A stretch of DNA of 62,250 nucleotides from an uncultured Alphaproteobacteria bacterium (GCA_938083135.1 CALLKY010000071.1:1-62250); one strand, 5' to 3'; positions 44,009-53,658 are shown, numbered from the stretch's first letter. Notes: a model not told the origin generated them from the letters alone. Numbers and translations: made by a program.

Positions 44009-45601
44009 ATGGTTAGTGCAGTGCGGCAGAGATTGATCGGTCCGCGTGTGCGGGCGCGAAGAACCGCGCTTGAATTGACTCAAGCGGCACTGGCCGAACG
44101 CGCAGGCATCTCAACCTCGTATCTGAATCTAATCGAGAACAACAAGCGCCCCGTCGCAGGGCGGCTCCAAATTGCGCTGGCCGAAGCCCTAGATATAGAT
44201 ATCTCCGCCCTCAGTGGTGCCGCAGAACAACAGCTCACCGACGCCCTCAGCCTCGCTGCCGCTGATCCTGCCCTTGGCAGCGCAGCGCTGACACCAGCAG
44301 ATGCAGCCGAACTTGTCGGCCATTACCCCGAATGGGCCAGGCTGACAGCGCGCGCCGTCGCCGCTTACCGCGAGCAGGCCTCACAGACTGTCGCCCTGAC
44401 CGACCGTTTGGCCCATGACCCTGTCATCGCCAACGCCGTCCATCAGATGCTGACCAATATTGCCGCTGTTCGATCTACAGCTGAAATCCTGACCAGCGTC
44501 CAAGATTTGCCGCCTGAACAGCTCCAACGATTTCATGCAATCATTGAAGAGCAATCGAGCGCCCTGACAGATGCCAGCGGCACCTTGGCTGCGGTCTTTG
44601 ATCCGACCAATACCCATCTTCGGCCCGTCACCAGTCTTGATGTGATTGAAGACGCCTTCGCCCGACGCCAGAACCGCCTGCCCGCGCTGGAGGACGCCGT
44701 AACGCACCTGCGCGCGCGATTGCACATTGATGCAGAGGCAACGGGTGCAATTATTGACCAAGCTCTGGCCGGCCATTGGAAATCGCTCGGCTTAAAGATT
44801 GACAGCACCGGGACTGCAATGGTGCCAAGCCAGCCTTCGCCCAGCACGCTTTCTCTGCCCCGCGCTGCCCCTGCTGCCACGAACCGGGCCTTCCTTGCGC
44901 TGAAGCTGCTGGAACGGGTGCTTGCTAACCAAGTTGAGACGGAATTGTCAGGTGAATTGACACCGGACGGCCCATCCGATGCCCCGCCTCTGGCCATAGG
45001 ATCACCAGCGGCAACGGACTTGCGGGCGGCATTCGTGCAATACGCAGCCGATGCGCTGCTCATGCCCTATGGCGCATTCTTGGCGGATGCAGTCGCATGG
45101 CGCTTCGATATCGCGATGCTTGCAGCATCTTATGATGTTGATGTTGCCGCCGCCGCTCGCCGTTTAACCACCCTGCAACATGGCGGCGCCCCAGCTTTTG
45201 CGATGCTTGCCGTCAATCCATCTGGCGCGCGGCTAGACCGCAGGCGAACCACAGACGTCGCTATGCCCAGGTTCGGCGCCGGATGCGCACTTTGGGCGAT
45301 CCACAGTGCATTTAATGGGACGGAACGCGCCCGCGAGCAAATCATCGAAATGCCAACAGGAGAGCGGCTTTGGACAATCGCTATTGCAATGTCCGCTCCC
45401 GGCAAGAGCGCTGATGCCGCGCCACCCCGCCGGGCCTATATGCTGGCGACACCTGCCATTCACGCCGGCACATTTTCTGGCGAAGACACAGGCCACGTCC
45501 CCTCTGTCGCGGCGGGAATTACCTGCGAACTCTGCCCACGTGGGGACTGTGCATACCGGGCGGCTGCGCCCATTTTGGCCGAAATCACCGGAAAAGCGTA
45601 G
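44009..45601 (+). CDS. XRE/ScfR-type transcription factor with a DHp-like helical segment
   Basis: 530 residues. An HTH of the Cro/C1 type (about 9-68, RARRTALELTQAALAERAGISTSYLNLIENNKR) is followed by a helical part, then a degenerate M78/IrrE-like region (about 335-400) without HExxH, and the ScfR C-terminus with the cysteine signature CELCPRGDCAYRAAAP. Family members respond to acyl-CoA levels and control propionyl-CoA, acetate or glyoxylate genes. The middle (about 138-195) aligns with the histidine-kinase dimerisation helices: VHQMLTNIAAVR against SHELRTPMTSIR of the neighbouring kinase, then STAEIL and QRFHAIIEEQSSAL. His145 falls at the phospho-His position. It is followed by a receiver, a small membrane protein and a symporter-kinase. 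Confidence 0.85.
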   Translation: MVSAVRQRLIGPRVRARRTALELTQAALAERAGISTSYLNLIENNKRPVAGRLQIALAEALDIDISALSGAAEQQLTDALSLAAADPALGSAALTPADAAELVGHYPEWARLTARAVAAYREQASQTVALTDRLAHDPVIANAVHQMLTNIAAVRSTAEILTSVQDLPPEQLQRFHAIIEEQSSALTDASGTLAAVFDPTNTHLRPVTSLDVIEDAFARRQNRLPALEDAVTHLRARLHIDAEATGAIIDQALAGHWKSLGLKIDSTGTAMVPSQPSPSTLSLPRAAPAATNRAFLALKLLERVLANQVETELSGELTPDGPSDAPPLAIGSPAATDLRAAFVQYAADALLMPYGAFLADAVAWRFDIAMLAASYDVDVAAAARRLTTLQHGGAPAFAMLAVNPSGARLDRRRTTDVAMPRFGAGCALWAIHSAFNGTERAREQIIEMPTGERLWTIAIAMSAPGKSADAAPPRRAYMLATPAIHAGTFSGEDTGHVPSVAAGITCELCPRGDCAYRAAAPILAEITGKA

Positions 45602-45691
45602 ACAACATGCCTCCTAAGCGGCAATCCTAGGCAGCAAGAGCAAAGCACCCGCGCGTAAGACGGGGCGGCTCAGTAGAGGAGGTCTGACCCG

Positions 45692-46057
45692 ATGACCAAA
45701 ACTGTCCTCATTGCAGAAGATGAGCCGCATATCGTTGAGCTGCTAACCTTCCTGCTAGAGCGCGAAGGCTATGCCGTAACCGCAGCCGCCGATGGCGAAG
45801 CCGCATTGACGGTATTAGCCAACACGACGCCTGACTTGGCTGTGTTGGATGTCATGATGCCAAAACAGAGCGGATTTGATGTCCTGCGTGAAGCGCGTAA
45901 CGACCCCAGGCATAAGGATCTTCCGATCATTATTCTGACCGCGCGCGGACAAACCCGTGATCGGGAAACCGCGATTGAAATGGGCGCGGACGCATTCATC
46001 GCCAAACCATTTTCCAACCAAGATGTGCTCGCGACATTAAGACGGCTCGGCGCATGA
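45692..46057 (+). CDS. single-domain response regulator (receiver only)
   Basis: 121-residue CheY-like receiver with no output domain: acidic pair in AEDEPH, phospho-acceptor Asp53 (LDVMMP), Thr83 and Lys105 (AKPF). AGAGGAGG lies 10-15 bases before the ATG. It overlaps the next gene by four bases (ATGA) and is 90 bases after the XRE regulator. It is likely phosphorylated by the symporter-kinase; lacking an output domain, it must act through a partner protein. Confidence 0.95.
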   Translation: MTKTVLIAEDEPHIVELLTFLLEREGYAVTAAADGEAALTVLANTTPDLAVLDVMMPKQSGFDVLREARNDPRHKDLPIIILTARGQTRDRETAIEMGADAFIAKPFSNQDVLATLRRLGA

Positions 46058-46329
46058 ATGCGACAGACGCCCAAACCAGTACATCAGATCAAGCTGACCG
46101 CGTCCTTATCCAACAGTCTGAGCGGCGGGACCGCAGCCGGGCGGCGGCGTTGCCTCTCATTGGGTTTTTCCTATTAACGCCTCTCTTTATTCGCGTGTTC
46201 GCGGCTGATGCCACCGTGCTCGGCGCGCCATTGGTGGTTATCTACATTTTCGGCATTTGGCTTGGCCTCATCATCTGCGCAGCACTCCTGGCAAAGCGGT
46301 TGAAGCGCGCCGACCATGCTTTCCGCTAA
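46054..46329 (+). CDS. small two-helix membrane protein, symporter-subunit-like
   Basis: 91 residues: charged soluble N-terminus (about 1-30), two membrane helices (about 33-50 and 58-82) and a basic end (KRLKRADHAFR). The layout and the APLVVIYIFGIWLGLIICAALLAKRL segment recall the DUF4212/DUF485-type small proteins that accompany sodium:solute symporters. It overlaps the receiver gene by four bases and the symporter-kinase gene by 14, so its product is made in step with the kinase. A role as subunit of the fused transporter sensor is inference. Confidence 0.75.
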   Translation: MNATDAQTSTSDQADRVLIQQSERRDRSRAAALPLIGFFLLTPLFIRVFAADATVLGAPLVVIYIFGIWLGLIICAALLAKRLKRADHAFR

Positions 46330-49039
46330 CGTTCTTTCGGCAATCTGCGTCGGCTATGTCGCGGTCCTGTTCGTCACCGCCTATCTGGGCGACAGGAAGG
46401 CACGCTCTGGCAAACCAGGGTGGCTTGAATCGCCACTGGTCTACACGTTTGCTATCTCCGTCTATTGCACATCCTGGACGTTCTATGGCGCCGTTGGGTC
46501 TGCCGCGCGAAACGGGTTGGAATTCGTTACGATCTATCTGGGGCCGACACTAGTTTTTGTCGGCTGGCTGCACCTTCTCAGCAAGCTGGTTCGGATTGCC
46601 CGGGCCAACAACATCACATCCATCGCGGATATGATTTCGTCCCGCTACGGCAAAAGCTCCGCCATCGCTGTTGTCGTCACGCTGATTTCAGTGGTCGCTG
46701 CGACGCCTTATATCGCCCTGCAGCTAAAGGCCGTCGCCACGAGCTTTCAGGTCATCGTCGCTGGCGCGGATCCCGGCGTCGCGACCGCTGCGGGCGGGGT
46801 TGCGGCACCCCCCACCTTCGAAGCGGCGTTCTGGGTCGCTGCTGGCATGGCTGCATTCACATTGCTGTTCGGCGCGCGCAACACGGATACCAATGAACGA
46901 CACCATGGCGTCGTCGCCGCCATCGCACTGGAAGCCATTGTAAAGCTGACAGCATTGATTGCCGTTGGCGTATTCGTGGTTTTTGGCATGGCGGATGGCC
47001 CGGCTACCATCTTCGAGCGCATGCCGCCAGATCTGCTGACACCCCGTGATGACTTTGCAACCCGTTGGATCACGCTAATCCTGCTATCCAGCGTCGCCAT
47101 TATCTGCCTGCCCCGCCAGTTCCACGTCACCGTCGTCGAAAACGTTGATGAACGGCAGGTAGCGACGGCGTCCTGGCTGTTTCCGCTATATCTTTTCCTG
47201 ATCAGCATTTTCATTCTGCCGATTGCGATTGCAGGCCTTTCCTTCCTGCCCGCTGGCGCTGACCCGGACCTATTCGTGCTGACATTGCCCATGGCGGCTG
47301 ATCAGCATGGCCTCGCACTCCTTGCATTCCTTGGCGGATTTTCATCGGCGACTTCCATGGTCATCGTCTCCAGCATCGCGCTGGCGATCATGATTTCAAA
47401 CCATATCGTCATGCCGCTAATGCTAAAAACGCCTTGGGCCGAGCGGGCGCAGTCCGGTGATATCCGCCGCATGCTGCTGCGCAGCCGCCGCATCAGCATC
47501 GTCGCTATTTTGATGCTGGGCTTCTTGTATTTTCGGCTGAGCAGTGGGTCTGAAGGCCTTGCCTCCATTGGGCTCATTGCCTTCGCTGGCGTCGCACAAG
47601 CAGCACCCAGCATGATTGGCGGTGTGTTCTGGCGCATGGCGAACGGGCGCGGTGCGCTGGCAGGCCTCATCGCCGGATTCACAATCTGGGCCTACACGCT
47701 TTTCCTGCCAAGCTTCGGCCCAGACGTCATATTCACAGCCAGCGCATTGGCAGATGGGCCATGGGGCATTGGCATCCTACGGCCCTACGCGCTGTTCGGT
47801 TTGACCGGGCTTGACCCACTGACCCATGCGCTGTTCTGGAGCTTCACAGCAAATATTCTGCTGTTCGTCAGTATTTCGCTACTGGCCGACCAACGGCCCC
47901 TGGAACGATTGCAGGGCGCGCTCTTTGTCGACGTATTTCGCATGCCGGGCTCCAACTCGCATCGCTACATCCAGCGCTCTGTCACCGTGACGGACCTTTT
48001 TGTCCTGGCCCAACGCATTATGGGGCCGAATGAAGCACAGCGGATGTTTGCTGGGTTCGCACGCCAGCAGGGCTTAGATGGCGATATGCCGGTCGCGACC
48101 GACGCCTTTATCGACCATCTGGAGCGCCGCCTCGCCGGCTCGATTGGTGCCGCATCCGCTCGCACCATGATCTCCCAGATTGCCGTTGGTGAAAGCATCA
48201 GTCTGGCTGAACTTACCAAGGTGGCGGATGAGGCCGCTCAAGCCATTGAATATAGCCAGCAGGTCGAAGAAAAATCCCTTCAGCTTGAAGCGACTGCACG
48301 GGAACTCCGTGAGGCCAACCGGCTGCTGAAAGAACTGGACGCCCGCAAGGATGATTTCCTGAACCAGGTCTCCCACGAACTTCGCACGCCCATGACATCA
48401 ATCCGGTCATTCTCAGAAATACTGCTTGAAAATGCGGATATTGATGGCCCGCGCTCCGACCGTTTTCTGTCCATCATCCATGATGAAAGCATCCGGTTGA
48501 CCCGCCTGCTCGACCAAATCCTTGAATTATCCCAAATGGAAACGGGCCGGGTAGAATGGCCCCTCTCTGCGGTTAACATTGATAAAGCACTGGGTCGCGC
48601 CGCTGCCGTGTCTGAAGGCATCGCATCTGAGGCAGGCGTTCAGTTGGCTTTAAGCCTGAACGCCCCGGGTGCCGTAGCAGAGGCAGAGGCTGACCGGCTT
48701 GTCCAAGTCTTCGTCAACTTGATCAACAACGCTATTAAGTACGGGGCAACGAAGGGTGAGGCTATTGAGATAAACAGCAGTTTCGCAGATGGCCATTATC
48801 GCATGACGATTCGAGATTGCGGCCCCGGCATTCCCGAACGCGACCGTGAACGCGTCTTCGAGAAGTTCGTACGTGGTGCCCAACCGGAAACCAGCGGCGC
48901 TGGCCTTGGCCTGCCAATCAGCCGCGAAATCATTCGCCAATTCAGCGGTGATCTGGTTCTGCTTGATGGTCCGGAAGGCGCTGGCGCAGTCTTCCAAGTC
49001 ACTCTGCCAGCAAGTGTTCGCGCGGCTGCTGCGGAATGA
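46316..49039 (+). CDS. sodium:solute symporter/histidine kinase fusion sensor
   Basis: 907 residues. About residues 1-560 are a 13-helix sodium:solute symporter domain (SSS; e.g. YCTSWTFYGAVGSAARNGLEF, TSIADMISSRYGK), then a linker and a kinase: H box SHELRTPMTSI with His687, N box NLINNAIKYG, G1 DCGPGIP, G2 GAGLGLPI. Such fusions (CrbS, CbrA types) sense or carry acetate, amino acids or other solutes and control carbon-use genes via a response regulator. The adjacent regulator is receiver-only, which differs from the CrbR/CbrB arrangement with a DNA-binding response regulator. Convergent with recR (10-base gap). Confidence 0.95.
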   Translation: MLSANVLSAICVGYVAVLFVTAYLGDRKARSGKPGWLESPLVYTFAISVYCTSWTFYGAVGSAARNGLEFVTIYLGPTLVFVGWLHLLSKLVRIARANNITSIADMISSRYGKSSAIAVVVTLISVVAATPYIALQLKAVATSFQVIVAGADPGVATAAGGVAAPPTFEAAFWVAAGMAAFTLLFGARNTDTNERHHGVVAAIALEAIVKLTALIAVGVFVVFGMADGPATIFERMPPDLLTPRDDFATRWITLILLSSVAIICLPRQFHVTVVENVDERQVATASWLFPLYLFLISIFILPIAIAGLSFLPAGADPDLFVLTLPMAADQHGLALLAFLGGFSSATSMVIVSSIALAIMISNHIVMPLMLKTPWAERAQSGDIRRMLLRSRRISIVAILMLGFLYFRLSSGSEGLASIGLIAFAGVAQAAPSMIGGVFWRMANGRGALAGLIAGFTIWAYTLFLPSFGPDVIFTASALADGPWGIGILRPYALFGLTGLDPLTHALFWSFTANILLFVSISLLADQRPLERLQGALFVDVFRMPGSNSHRYIQRSVTVTDLFVLAQRIMGPNEAQRMFAGFARQQGLDGDMPVATDAFIDHLERRLAGSIGAASARTMISQIAVGESISLAELTKVADEAAQAIEYSQQVEEKSLQLEATARELREANRLLKELDARKDDFLNQVSHELRTPMTSIRSFSEILLENADIDGPRSDRFLSIIHDESIRLTRLLDQILELSQMETGRVEWPLSAVNIDKALGRAAAVSEGIASEAGVQLALSLNAPGAVAEAEADRLVQVFVNLINNAIKYGATKGEAIEINSSFADGHYRMTIRDCGPGIPERDRERVFEKFVRGAQPETSGAGLGLPISREIIRQFSGDLVLLDGPEGAGAVFQVTLPASVRAAAAE

Positions 49040-49049
49040 TGGGATCCGG

Positions 49050-49649
49050 CTAACCGTCGAGCGGACGCCTAAGCCTGAGCGCCGTCGAAAGCGTGCCGTC
49101 ATCCAGATAATCAAGCTCACCACCAACAGGCATGCCATGGGCCAACCGGGTGACCTTTGCACCAGTATCCGCTAGGCGCTCTGCCAAATAATGCGCCGTT
49201 GTCTGCCCATCCAAAGTGGCGTTCGTAGCAACAACGACCTCTGCCACCTCTTCCGTCCGCACGCGCGCAACAAGCGGGTCGATGCTGAGGTCTTCTGGCC
49301 TGACACCATCAAGGGCTGAAAGCACACCGCCCAGCACATGATACCTGCCCCGGAAGGTCCCTGCCCGCTCAAACGCCCAAAGATCGCCGACGCGCTCGAC
49401 CACGCAAATCATGGCGCTATCCCGCTCTGGATCGCGGCAAATATCGCAAGGGTCGCGGGCGTCAATATTGCCGCAATGGCCGCAAGTGCGGACTGTCCGC
49501 TCAACCTCTGCCAACGACCGTAAAAGCGGCGTCAATGCAGCTTCAGGGCGCTGAATAAGATGCAACGCAGCTCGCCGCGCCGACCGTGGACCAAGCCCAG
49601 GCAAGCGCGAAAGATGCTGAATCAGCCGCTCTACAGCGGGGGCGGGCAT
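49050..49649 (-). CDS. recR: recombination mediator RecR
   Basis: 199 residues: helix-hairpin-helix start ([23 protein letters not shown]), a four-cysteine zinc site ([16 protein letters not shown]), a Toprim domain ([15 protein letters not shown]) and a C-terminal Walker-like region ([22 protein letters not shown]). It helps load RecA with RecF and RecO. Last gene of the dnaX > ybaB > recR run. Confidence 0.97.
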   Translation of the reverse strand: MPAPAVERLIQHLSRLPGLGPRSARRAALHLIQRPEAALTPLLRSLAEVERTVRTCGHCGNIDARDPCDICRDPERDSAMICVVERVGDLWAFERAGTFRGRYHVLGGVLSALDGVRPEDLSIDPLVARVRTEEVAEVVVATNATLDGQTTAHYLAERLADTGAKVTRLAHGMPVGGELDYLDDGTLSTALRLRRPLDG

Positions 49650-49674
49650 GGGTCAGGCTAGCTTCAAAAGCGTG

Positions 49675-49998
49675 TCAGAACGGCAGCTTGATGCCATCCG
49701 GCAGCGATAGGCCGCCGGTCAGCTTCTGCATTTCCGCCTGGGAATACTCTTCCGCCTTACCTTTGGCGTCGTTCACTGCGGCAATGACCAAATCCTCCAG
49801 CAGCGTCGGATCTGCCGGGTCCATGGCCTCTGGAGAAATGGACAGGCTTTTCAGCACGCCCTTCCCCGTGACGGTCGCTTTCACCAGACCAGCGCCAGAT
49901 TCGCCCATCGCTTCATAGTCCGCCAGGCCTTCCTGGAGATCGGCCATTTTGGCCTGCATCTCCTGGGCCTGCTTCATCAAATTGCCAAGGCCTCTCAA
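49675..49998 (-). CDS. ybaB: YbaB/EbfC nucleoid-associated protein
   Basis: 107-residue DNA-binding protein beginning RGLGNLMKQAQEMQAKMADLQ, with the family core ATVTGKGVLKSLSISPEAMDP. The TTG at 49998 is chosen: it overlaps the dnaX stop (TTGA) and gives the family N-terminus; the ATG at 49977 would remove the conserved GLGNL. Coupled to dnaX, 25 bases before recR. Confidence 0.94.
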   Translation of the reverse strand: MRGLGNLMKQAQEMQAKMADLQEGLADYEAMGESGAGLVKATVTGKGVLKSLSISPEAMDPADPTLLEDLVIAAVNDAKGKAEEYSQAEMQKLTGGLSLPDGIKLPF

Positions 49999-51956
49999 TC
50001 GTCCAGCTCCCAATCACCAAAGTTAATATCATCGTCATAGACGACGTCGGGGTTGTCGTATCCTATTTCGCCATCCGCCGATATGGGTGGATTGGGCATG
50101 TCTGCATTGGACAGTGGTTCTGGCTCCGGCGCTTCAAGCTGTGGCCGACCGACTGTCAGTTGCGCACCCGGGAATGTCGCGAGTGCAGCAATGACAAGCG
50201 GGTGCGCTCTTAGCATCGCATCTGCAGAGGCTTCGGCGTCGACCTGGCTCGGTTGGCCAGCCTCAGTGCTGGATTCAACAGACCATACCCGGTCCGTCGC
50301 TTTGCCCAGCTCCTCCCGAAGGCGGCGTGCATAGTTCTCCGGCAGGTCCGCTTGGTCCTCATAGACGATCCGCCCAGCGGCGTATTCTACAAGCCTGAGC
50401 CGCCGGATCAGCGATAAGCCACGGGCAGCACCGACTTGGCTCAGATGCGCCAGGAGACTCTCAAAGTCTGGAAAGGCACCCGGGGATTCAGCACCTTTGG
50501 GCGGTTCTGGCGCGGGTTCCTGGGTTGGTTCCAAAACCGGCGCTGGCGTTGCCTCTGCTTCGGGCCGTGCAGCTTCAACGACAGGCGCTGGATCAGCCGA
50601 AGCCATCGCACGAGCGGCCTGGCCGCCGCCAATATCAACCGACTGCGCGGCCTCCACTGCGACCGGGCCCGATGCATCAGCGGCTGCGGTGCTGCGCGTC
50701 GCAGTGGCATTTGGGGCCGGTGCAGCAGGTGCGGCTTGCGGCGCAGACCCACCGCTCGCACTGTTCCGCTGCGCTTCATTATCAATCCGGCGAATAAGGT
50801 CATCCGGGGTTGGCATATTAGCAGCATAGGCCAATCGGATCAGCGTCATTTCCGCCGAAAGCCTTGGGTTCGGCGCGCTCAACGTCTCGGCATGGCCTTT
50901 GGAGAGCAGCTGCCAAGCCCGGGACAGCGCCGGGAGATTGAGCCGTTTCGCCAGTCCAGCCGCTCGCTCGCGCTCTGCAGCAGACGAGGCCGCAAAGTCC
51001 GCACCAGCGGGATCGACCCCAAGCCGCGTCGTCCAATACGCCGCTTCCATCAGGTCCTGTAGTGCCGCCGCTGGATCTGCGCCAATGGCCAGCATTTCAC
51101 TGAATTGATCAAGTGCCGCCTTGGCATCTCCGCCCATCGCCGCCTCGAACAGATCATACGCCGCCAACCGGTCTGACAGCCCGAGCATGCCGCGCACCTG
51201 GTCTGCCGTGACAAGACCATCGGCTTCAGCCAGCGCAATGCCCTGGTCCAGCAGCGAAAGACCGTCACGGACAGACCCATCAGCCGCCCGCGCGATCATC
51301 GCCAGCGCTTCTTCCTCAACCCGCGCACCCTCTTTTTCAGCAATAGAACCAAAATGCGCTGCCAGCCTATCCGGCGGCACCCGGCGCAGATCAAAGCGCT
51401 GGCAACGGGACAATACCGTCACCGGAAGCTTGCGGGATTCCGTTGTGGCGAAGATGAATTTAAGGTGCGGCGGCGGTTCTTCCAGCGTTTTCAGCAGCGC
51501 ATTAAAGGCCGCGTTAGAGAGCATATGCGCTTCATCAAGAATATAGACCTTGTAGCGCGCAGACGCTGGCCGGTAGCGGGACGCCTCAGTGATCTCACGG
51601 ATATTGTCGACACTATTATTGGAGGCAGCATCCATCTCAACCACGTCGACATGGCGGTCCTCGATGATGTCGCGGCACTGCCGGCAAACACCGCATGGCT
51701 GGATCGTCGGCCCGCCGTCGCCATCCGGGCCTTCGCAATTGAGCGCACGGGCGATGATGCGAGCGGTCGTGGTTTTGCCAATGCCACGCACCCCGGAAAG
51801 CAGATAAGCCTGGGCGATCCTGTCCCGCTCGAACGCATTCGTCAGCGTGCGGACCATCGCCTCCTGGCCGATCAGGTCATCGAAGGTCTGCGGGCGATAT
51901 TTCCGCGCTAAAACCCGGTATGGCTGCGCGTCGACCGGTTGTTCTGCATCGGCCAT
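49995..51956 (-). CDS. dnaX: DNA polymerase III subunit gamma/tau
   Basis: 653 residues: AAA+ clamp-loader ATPase with Walker A GVRGIGKTTT (Lys61), a zinc site CGVCRQCRDI, Walker B VYILDEAHML and arginine-finger region SRCQRFDLRRVPPDR. After about residue 385 comes a low-complexity Ala/Pro/Glu linker, then the polymerase-binding end. No A-rich slippery heptamer of the E. coli type was seen at the domain boundary, so a separate gamma form is not predicted. The SRP RNA gene lies just upstream on the same strand. Confidence 0.96.
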   Translation of the reverse strand: MADAEQPVDAQPYRVLARKYRPQTFDDLIGQEAMVRTLTNAFERDRIAQAYLLSGVRGIGKTTTARIIARALNCEGPDGDGGPTIQPCGVCRQCRDIIEDRHVDVVEMDAASNNSVDNIREITEASRYRPASARYKVYILDEAHMLSNAAFNALLKTLEEPPPHLKFIFATTESRKLPVTVLSRCQRFDLRRVPPDRLAAHFGSIAEKEGARVEEEALAMIARAADGSVRDGLSLLDQGIALAEADGLVTADQVRGMLGLSDRLAAYDLFEAAMGGDAKAALDQFSEMLAIGADPAAALQDLMEAAYWTTRLGVDPAGADFAASSAAERERAAGLAKRLNLPALSRAWQLLSKGHAETLSAPNPRLSAEMTLIRLAYAANMPTPDDLIRRIDNEAQRNSASGGSAPQAAPAAPAPNATATRSTAAADASGPVAVEAAQSVDIGGGQAARAMASADPAPVVEAARPEAEATPAPVLEPTQEPAPEPPKGAESPGAFPDFESLLAHLSQVGAARGLSLIRRLRLVEYAAGRIVYEDQADLPENYARRLREELGKATDRVWSVESSTEAGQPSQVDAEASADAMLRAHPLVIAALATFPGAQLTVGRPQLEAPEPEPLSNADMPNPPISADGEIGYDNPDVVYDDDINFGDWELDD

Positions 51957-51989
51957 GGCGTGAGGCAGCCCATCTCATGAGACATGATA

Positions 51990-52088
51990 GCGAACGGCTG
52001 GCGAGCGACCCGGGCTGAAACTCGTTACGGCTGCTTCCTTCCGGACCTGACCGAGTTGGCGAGGGACCCGCCCGCCGCCAACCGTTCA
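51990..52088 (-). ncRNA. ffs: 4.5S signal recognition particle RNA
   Basis: On the minus strand the conserved apical core GGTCAGGTCCGGAAGGAAGC (20 bases) is exact, flanked by complementary arms; the outer stem pairs GAACGG (minus-strand 5' arm, bases 52087-52082) with CCGTTC (minus-strand 3' arm, 51997-51992) and continues through TTGGCG/CGCCAG. The ends are set by the outer stem and may be off by a few bases. It sits 33 bases upstream of dnaX, the usual place in alphaproteobacteria. Confidence 0.93.
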
Positions 52089-52246
52089 CCGCTGAATATC
52101 GTCCCCCACCCCAGTTTTGTCCAGCCCTTTCAGCCCAAATAGCTAGGCGCCAAATCGTCCCGCTTGACTTACCCCCCGCCCCCCATTATCAGCACCCATC
52201 TTCGTAGGCTCCGCACCCCAATGCGCCAATGCCCGCTTACGATTGT

Positions 52247-52346
<100 letters not shown>

Positions 52347-52677
52347 GACACACGCCCGCGCTATCATTCGATCGGCAGGCTTTTGCGTTAGCAAACGCCG
52401 AGAGATCGTCAGAACTTTCGAGCGCCACCGCCTACGTCCTCTCAAATTCTCGTATCATGGTGATCGCATTCTGGGACATGGCTTATTATGTCTGATCGGT
52501 ATGGTTAGGTACTGGCCGTCGATCTAGTCAATGATGAATCGCTAACATAAGCGAACCAAAAACTCACCGGAGGACAGTTCGCCTAAGTGGTCCAGGCGCA
52601 TAGACTGCTTTGCCGCACTAGGCGACACTACAAGGCAAAGATATTGGTGAACCGGGCAGATCAGAAAGAGAAGTGCA
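52347..52677. other. 331-base stretch without a gene
   Basis: No frame with a credible start or family match. Frames that read across the tRNA are artefacts. The part near 52540-52677 probably holds the promoter of the following dehydrogenase gene, with AGAGAAG as its ribosome site just before the ATG; no clear -35/-10 pair is called. Confidence 0.5.
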
Positions 52678-53658
52678 ATGCAGGTTTCAGTCGCGGACAT
52701 TGAGCGCAAGAGCAAAGAGGCCCTGGTGGCATATGGTGCTGGCGCCTGGCAGGCACGCACTGTGGCGCGGGCCGTGGCGCGGGCTGAACAGACCGGCAAT
52801 GTGATCTGCGGGCTCTATTATTTGGAGAGTTACTGCGTGCAACTGGCATCTGGCAGGGTCAACGGAACCGTTGAACCGCTTGTCACGACACCACGCCCAG
52901 GCACTGTTAATGTTGATGCGGGGCTCGGCTTTGCGCAGCCGGCATTCGAGCGTGGATTGCCGAAAGCCATTGAGGCTGCAAAAAGCTGCGGTGTAGCAAC
53001 ACTGTCAATTGCCCATTCTCACACGTGCACATCGCTTGGATTCTTCACTGAACAGATTGCTGCAGCCGGGTTAATCGGTATCGGGTTCACGAATGCTTCG
53101 GCCATCGTGGCCGGCCAGGGCGGCAAGAAGCGGGTGCTTGGGACAAATCCAATCGCTTTCACTTTGCCAGGGACGGACGGGCCCGCGATGCATGCCGATT
53201 TCGCAACATCTGCTGTGGCACTTGGCAAAATTACAATGGCGAAAGCTGCCGGTGAGGACATCCCATTGGGATGGGCGGTTGATGGCGATGGCCAACCGAC
53301 GACTGATCCAGAAAGTGCGCTGCAAGGGTCCTTGGCGAGTGCCGCAGGATACAAGGGTTGGGCGCTCGGCCTTCTGGTTGAATTCCTAGCTGCCGGATTG
53401 ACGGGGTCCGTCAATTCACTGGATGTGAAAGGGTTGAAAGCGGCGGAAGGACCACCCCATGATCTCGGCCAGTTTTACATTCTGATCGACCCCACCGCAC
53501 ATGCCGGGATGCTTGCCGAAAGTGTCGACCGCGTGGCGAGTGAAATCATTGATGACCTGCCAGTTCGCATACCAGGCTCGACCAGCAAGAACAGAGATCC
53601 GGTCACGATTGATGATGCGCTCTGGGCTTCAGTCGAAGCACTTGCAGCAGGCTCATAA
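52678..53658 (+). CDS. Ldh2-family NAD(P)-dependent oxidoreductase
   Basis: 326 residues of the malate/L-lactate dehydrogenase 2 family (YlbC/ComC/DpkA type), unrelated to Rossmann dehydrogenases. Visible motifs are SIAHSHTCTSLGFFTEQIAAAGLIGIGFTNAS, the substrate/NAD site region LGTNPIAFTLPG, DFATSAVALGKI and the GYKGWALGLLVEFLAAGLTG block. Members reduce 2-oxo acids or imines (sulfolactate, ureidoglycolate, piperideine-2-carboxylate). It stands 193 bases before a betaine-type importer, so a related substrate is possible; substrate unknown. Confidence 0.9.
   Translation: MQVSVADIERKSKEALVAYGAGAWQARTVARAVARAEQTGNVICGLYYLESYCVQLASGRVNGTVEPLVTTPRPGTVNVDAGLGFAQPAFERGLPKAIEAAKSCGVATLSIAHSHTCTSLGFFTEQIAAAGLIGIGFTNASAIVAGQGGKKRVLGTNPIAFTLPGTDGPAMHADFATSAVALGKITMAKAAGEDIPLGWAVDGDGQPTTDPESALQGSLASAAGYKGWALGLLVEFLAAGLTGSVNSLDVKGLKAAEGPPHDLGQFYILIDPTAHAGMLAESVDRVASEIIDDLPVRIPGSTSKNRDPVTIDDALWASVEALAAGS

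Noticed and set aside
51277-51345. A-rich run in dnaX (GAAAAAG) as a gamma/tau frameshift site
   Set aside because: Only five A, in the ATPase part around residue 210-225, not at the domain boundary and not a full heptamer.
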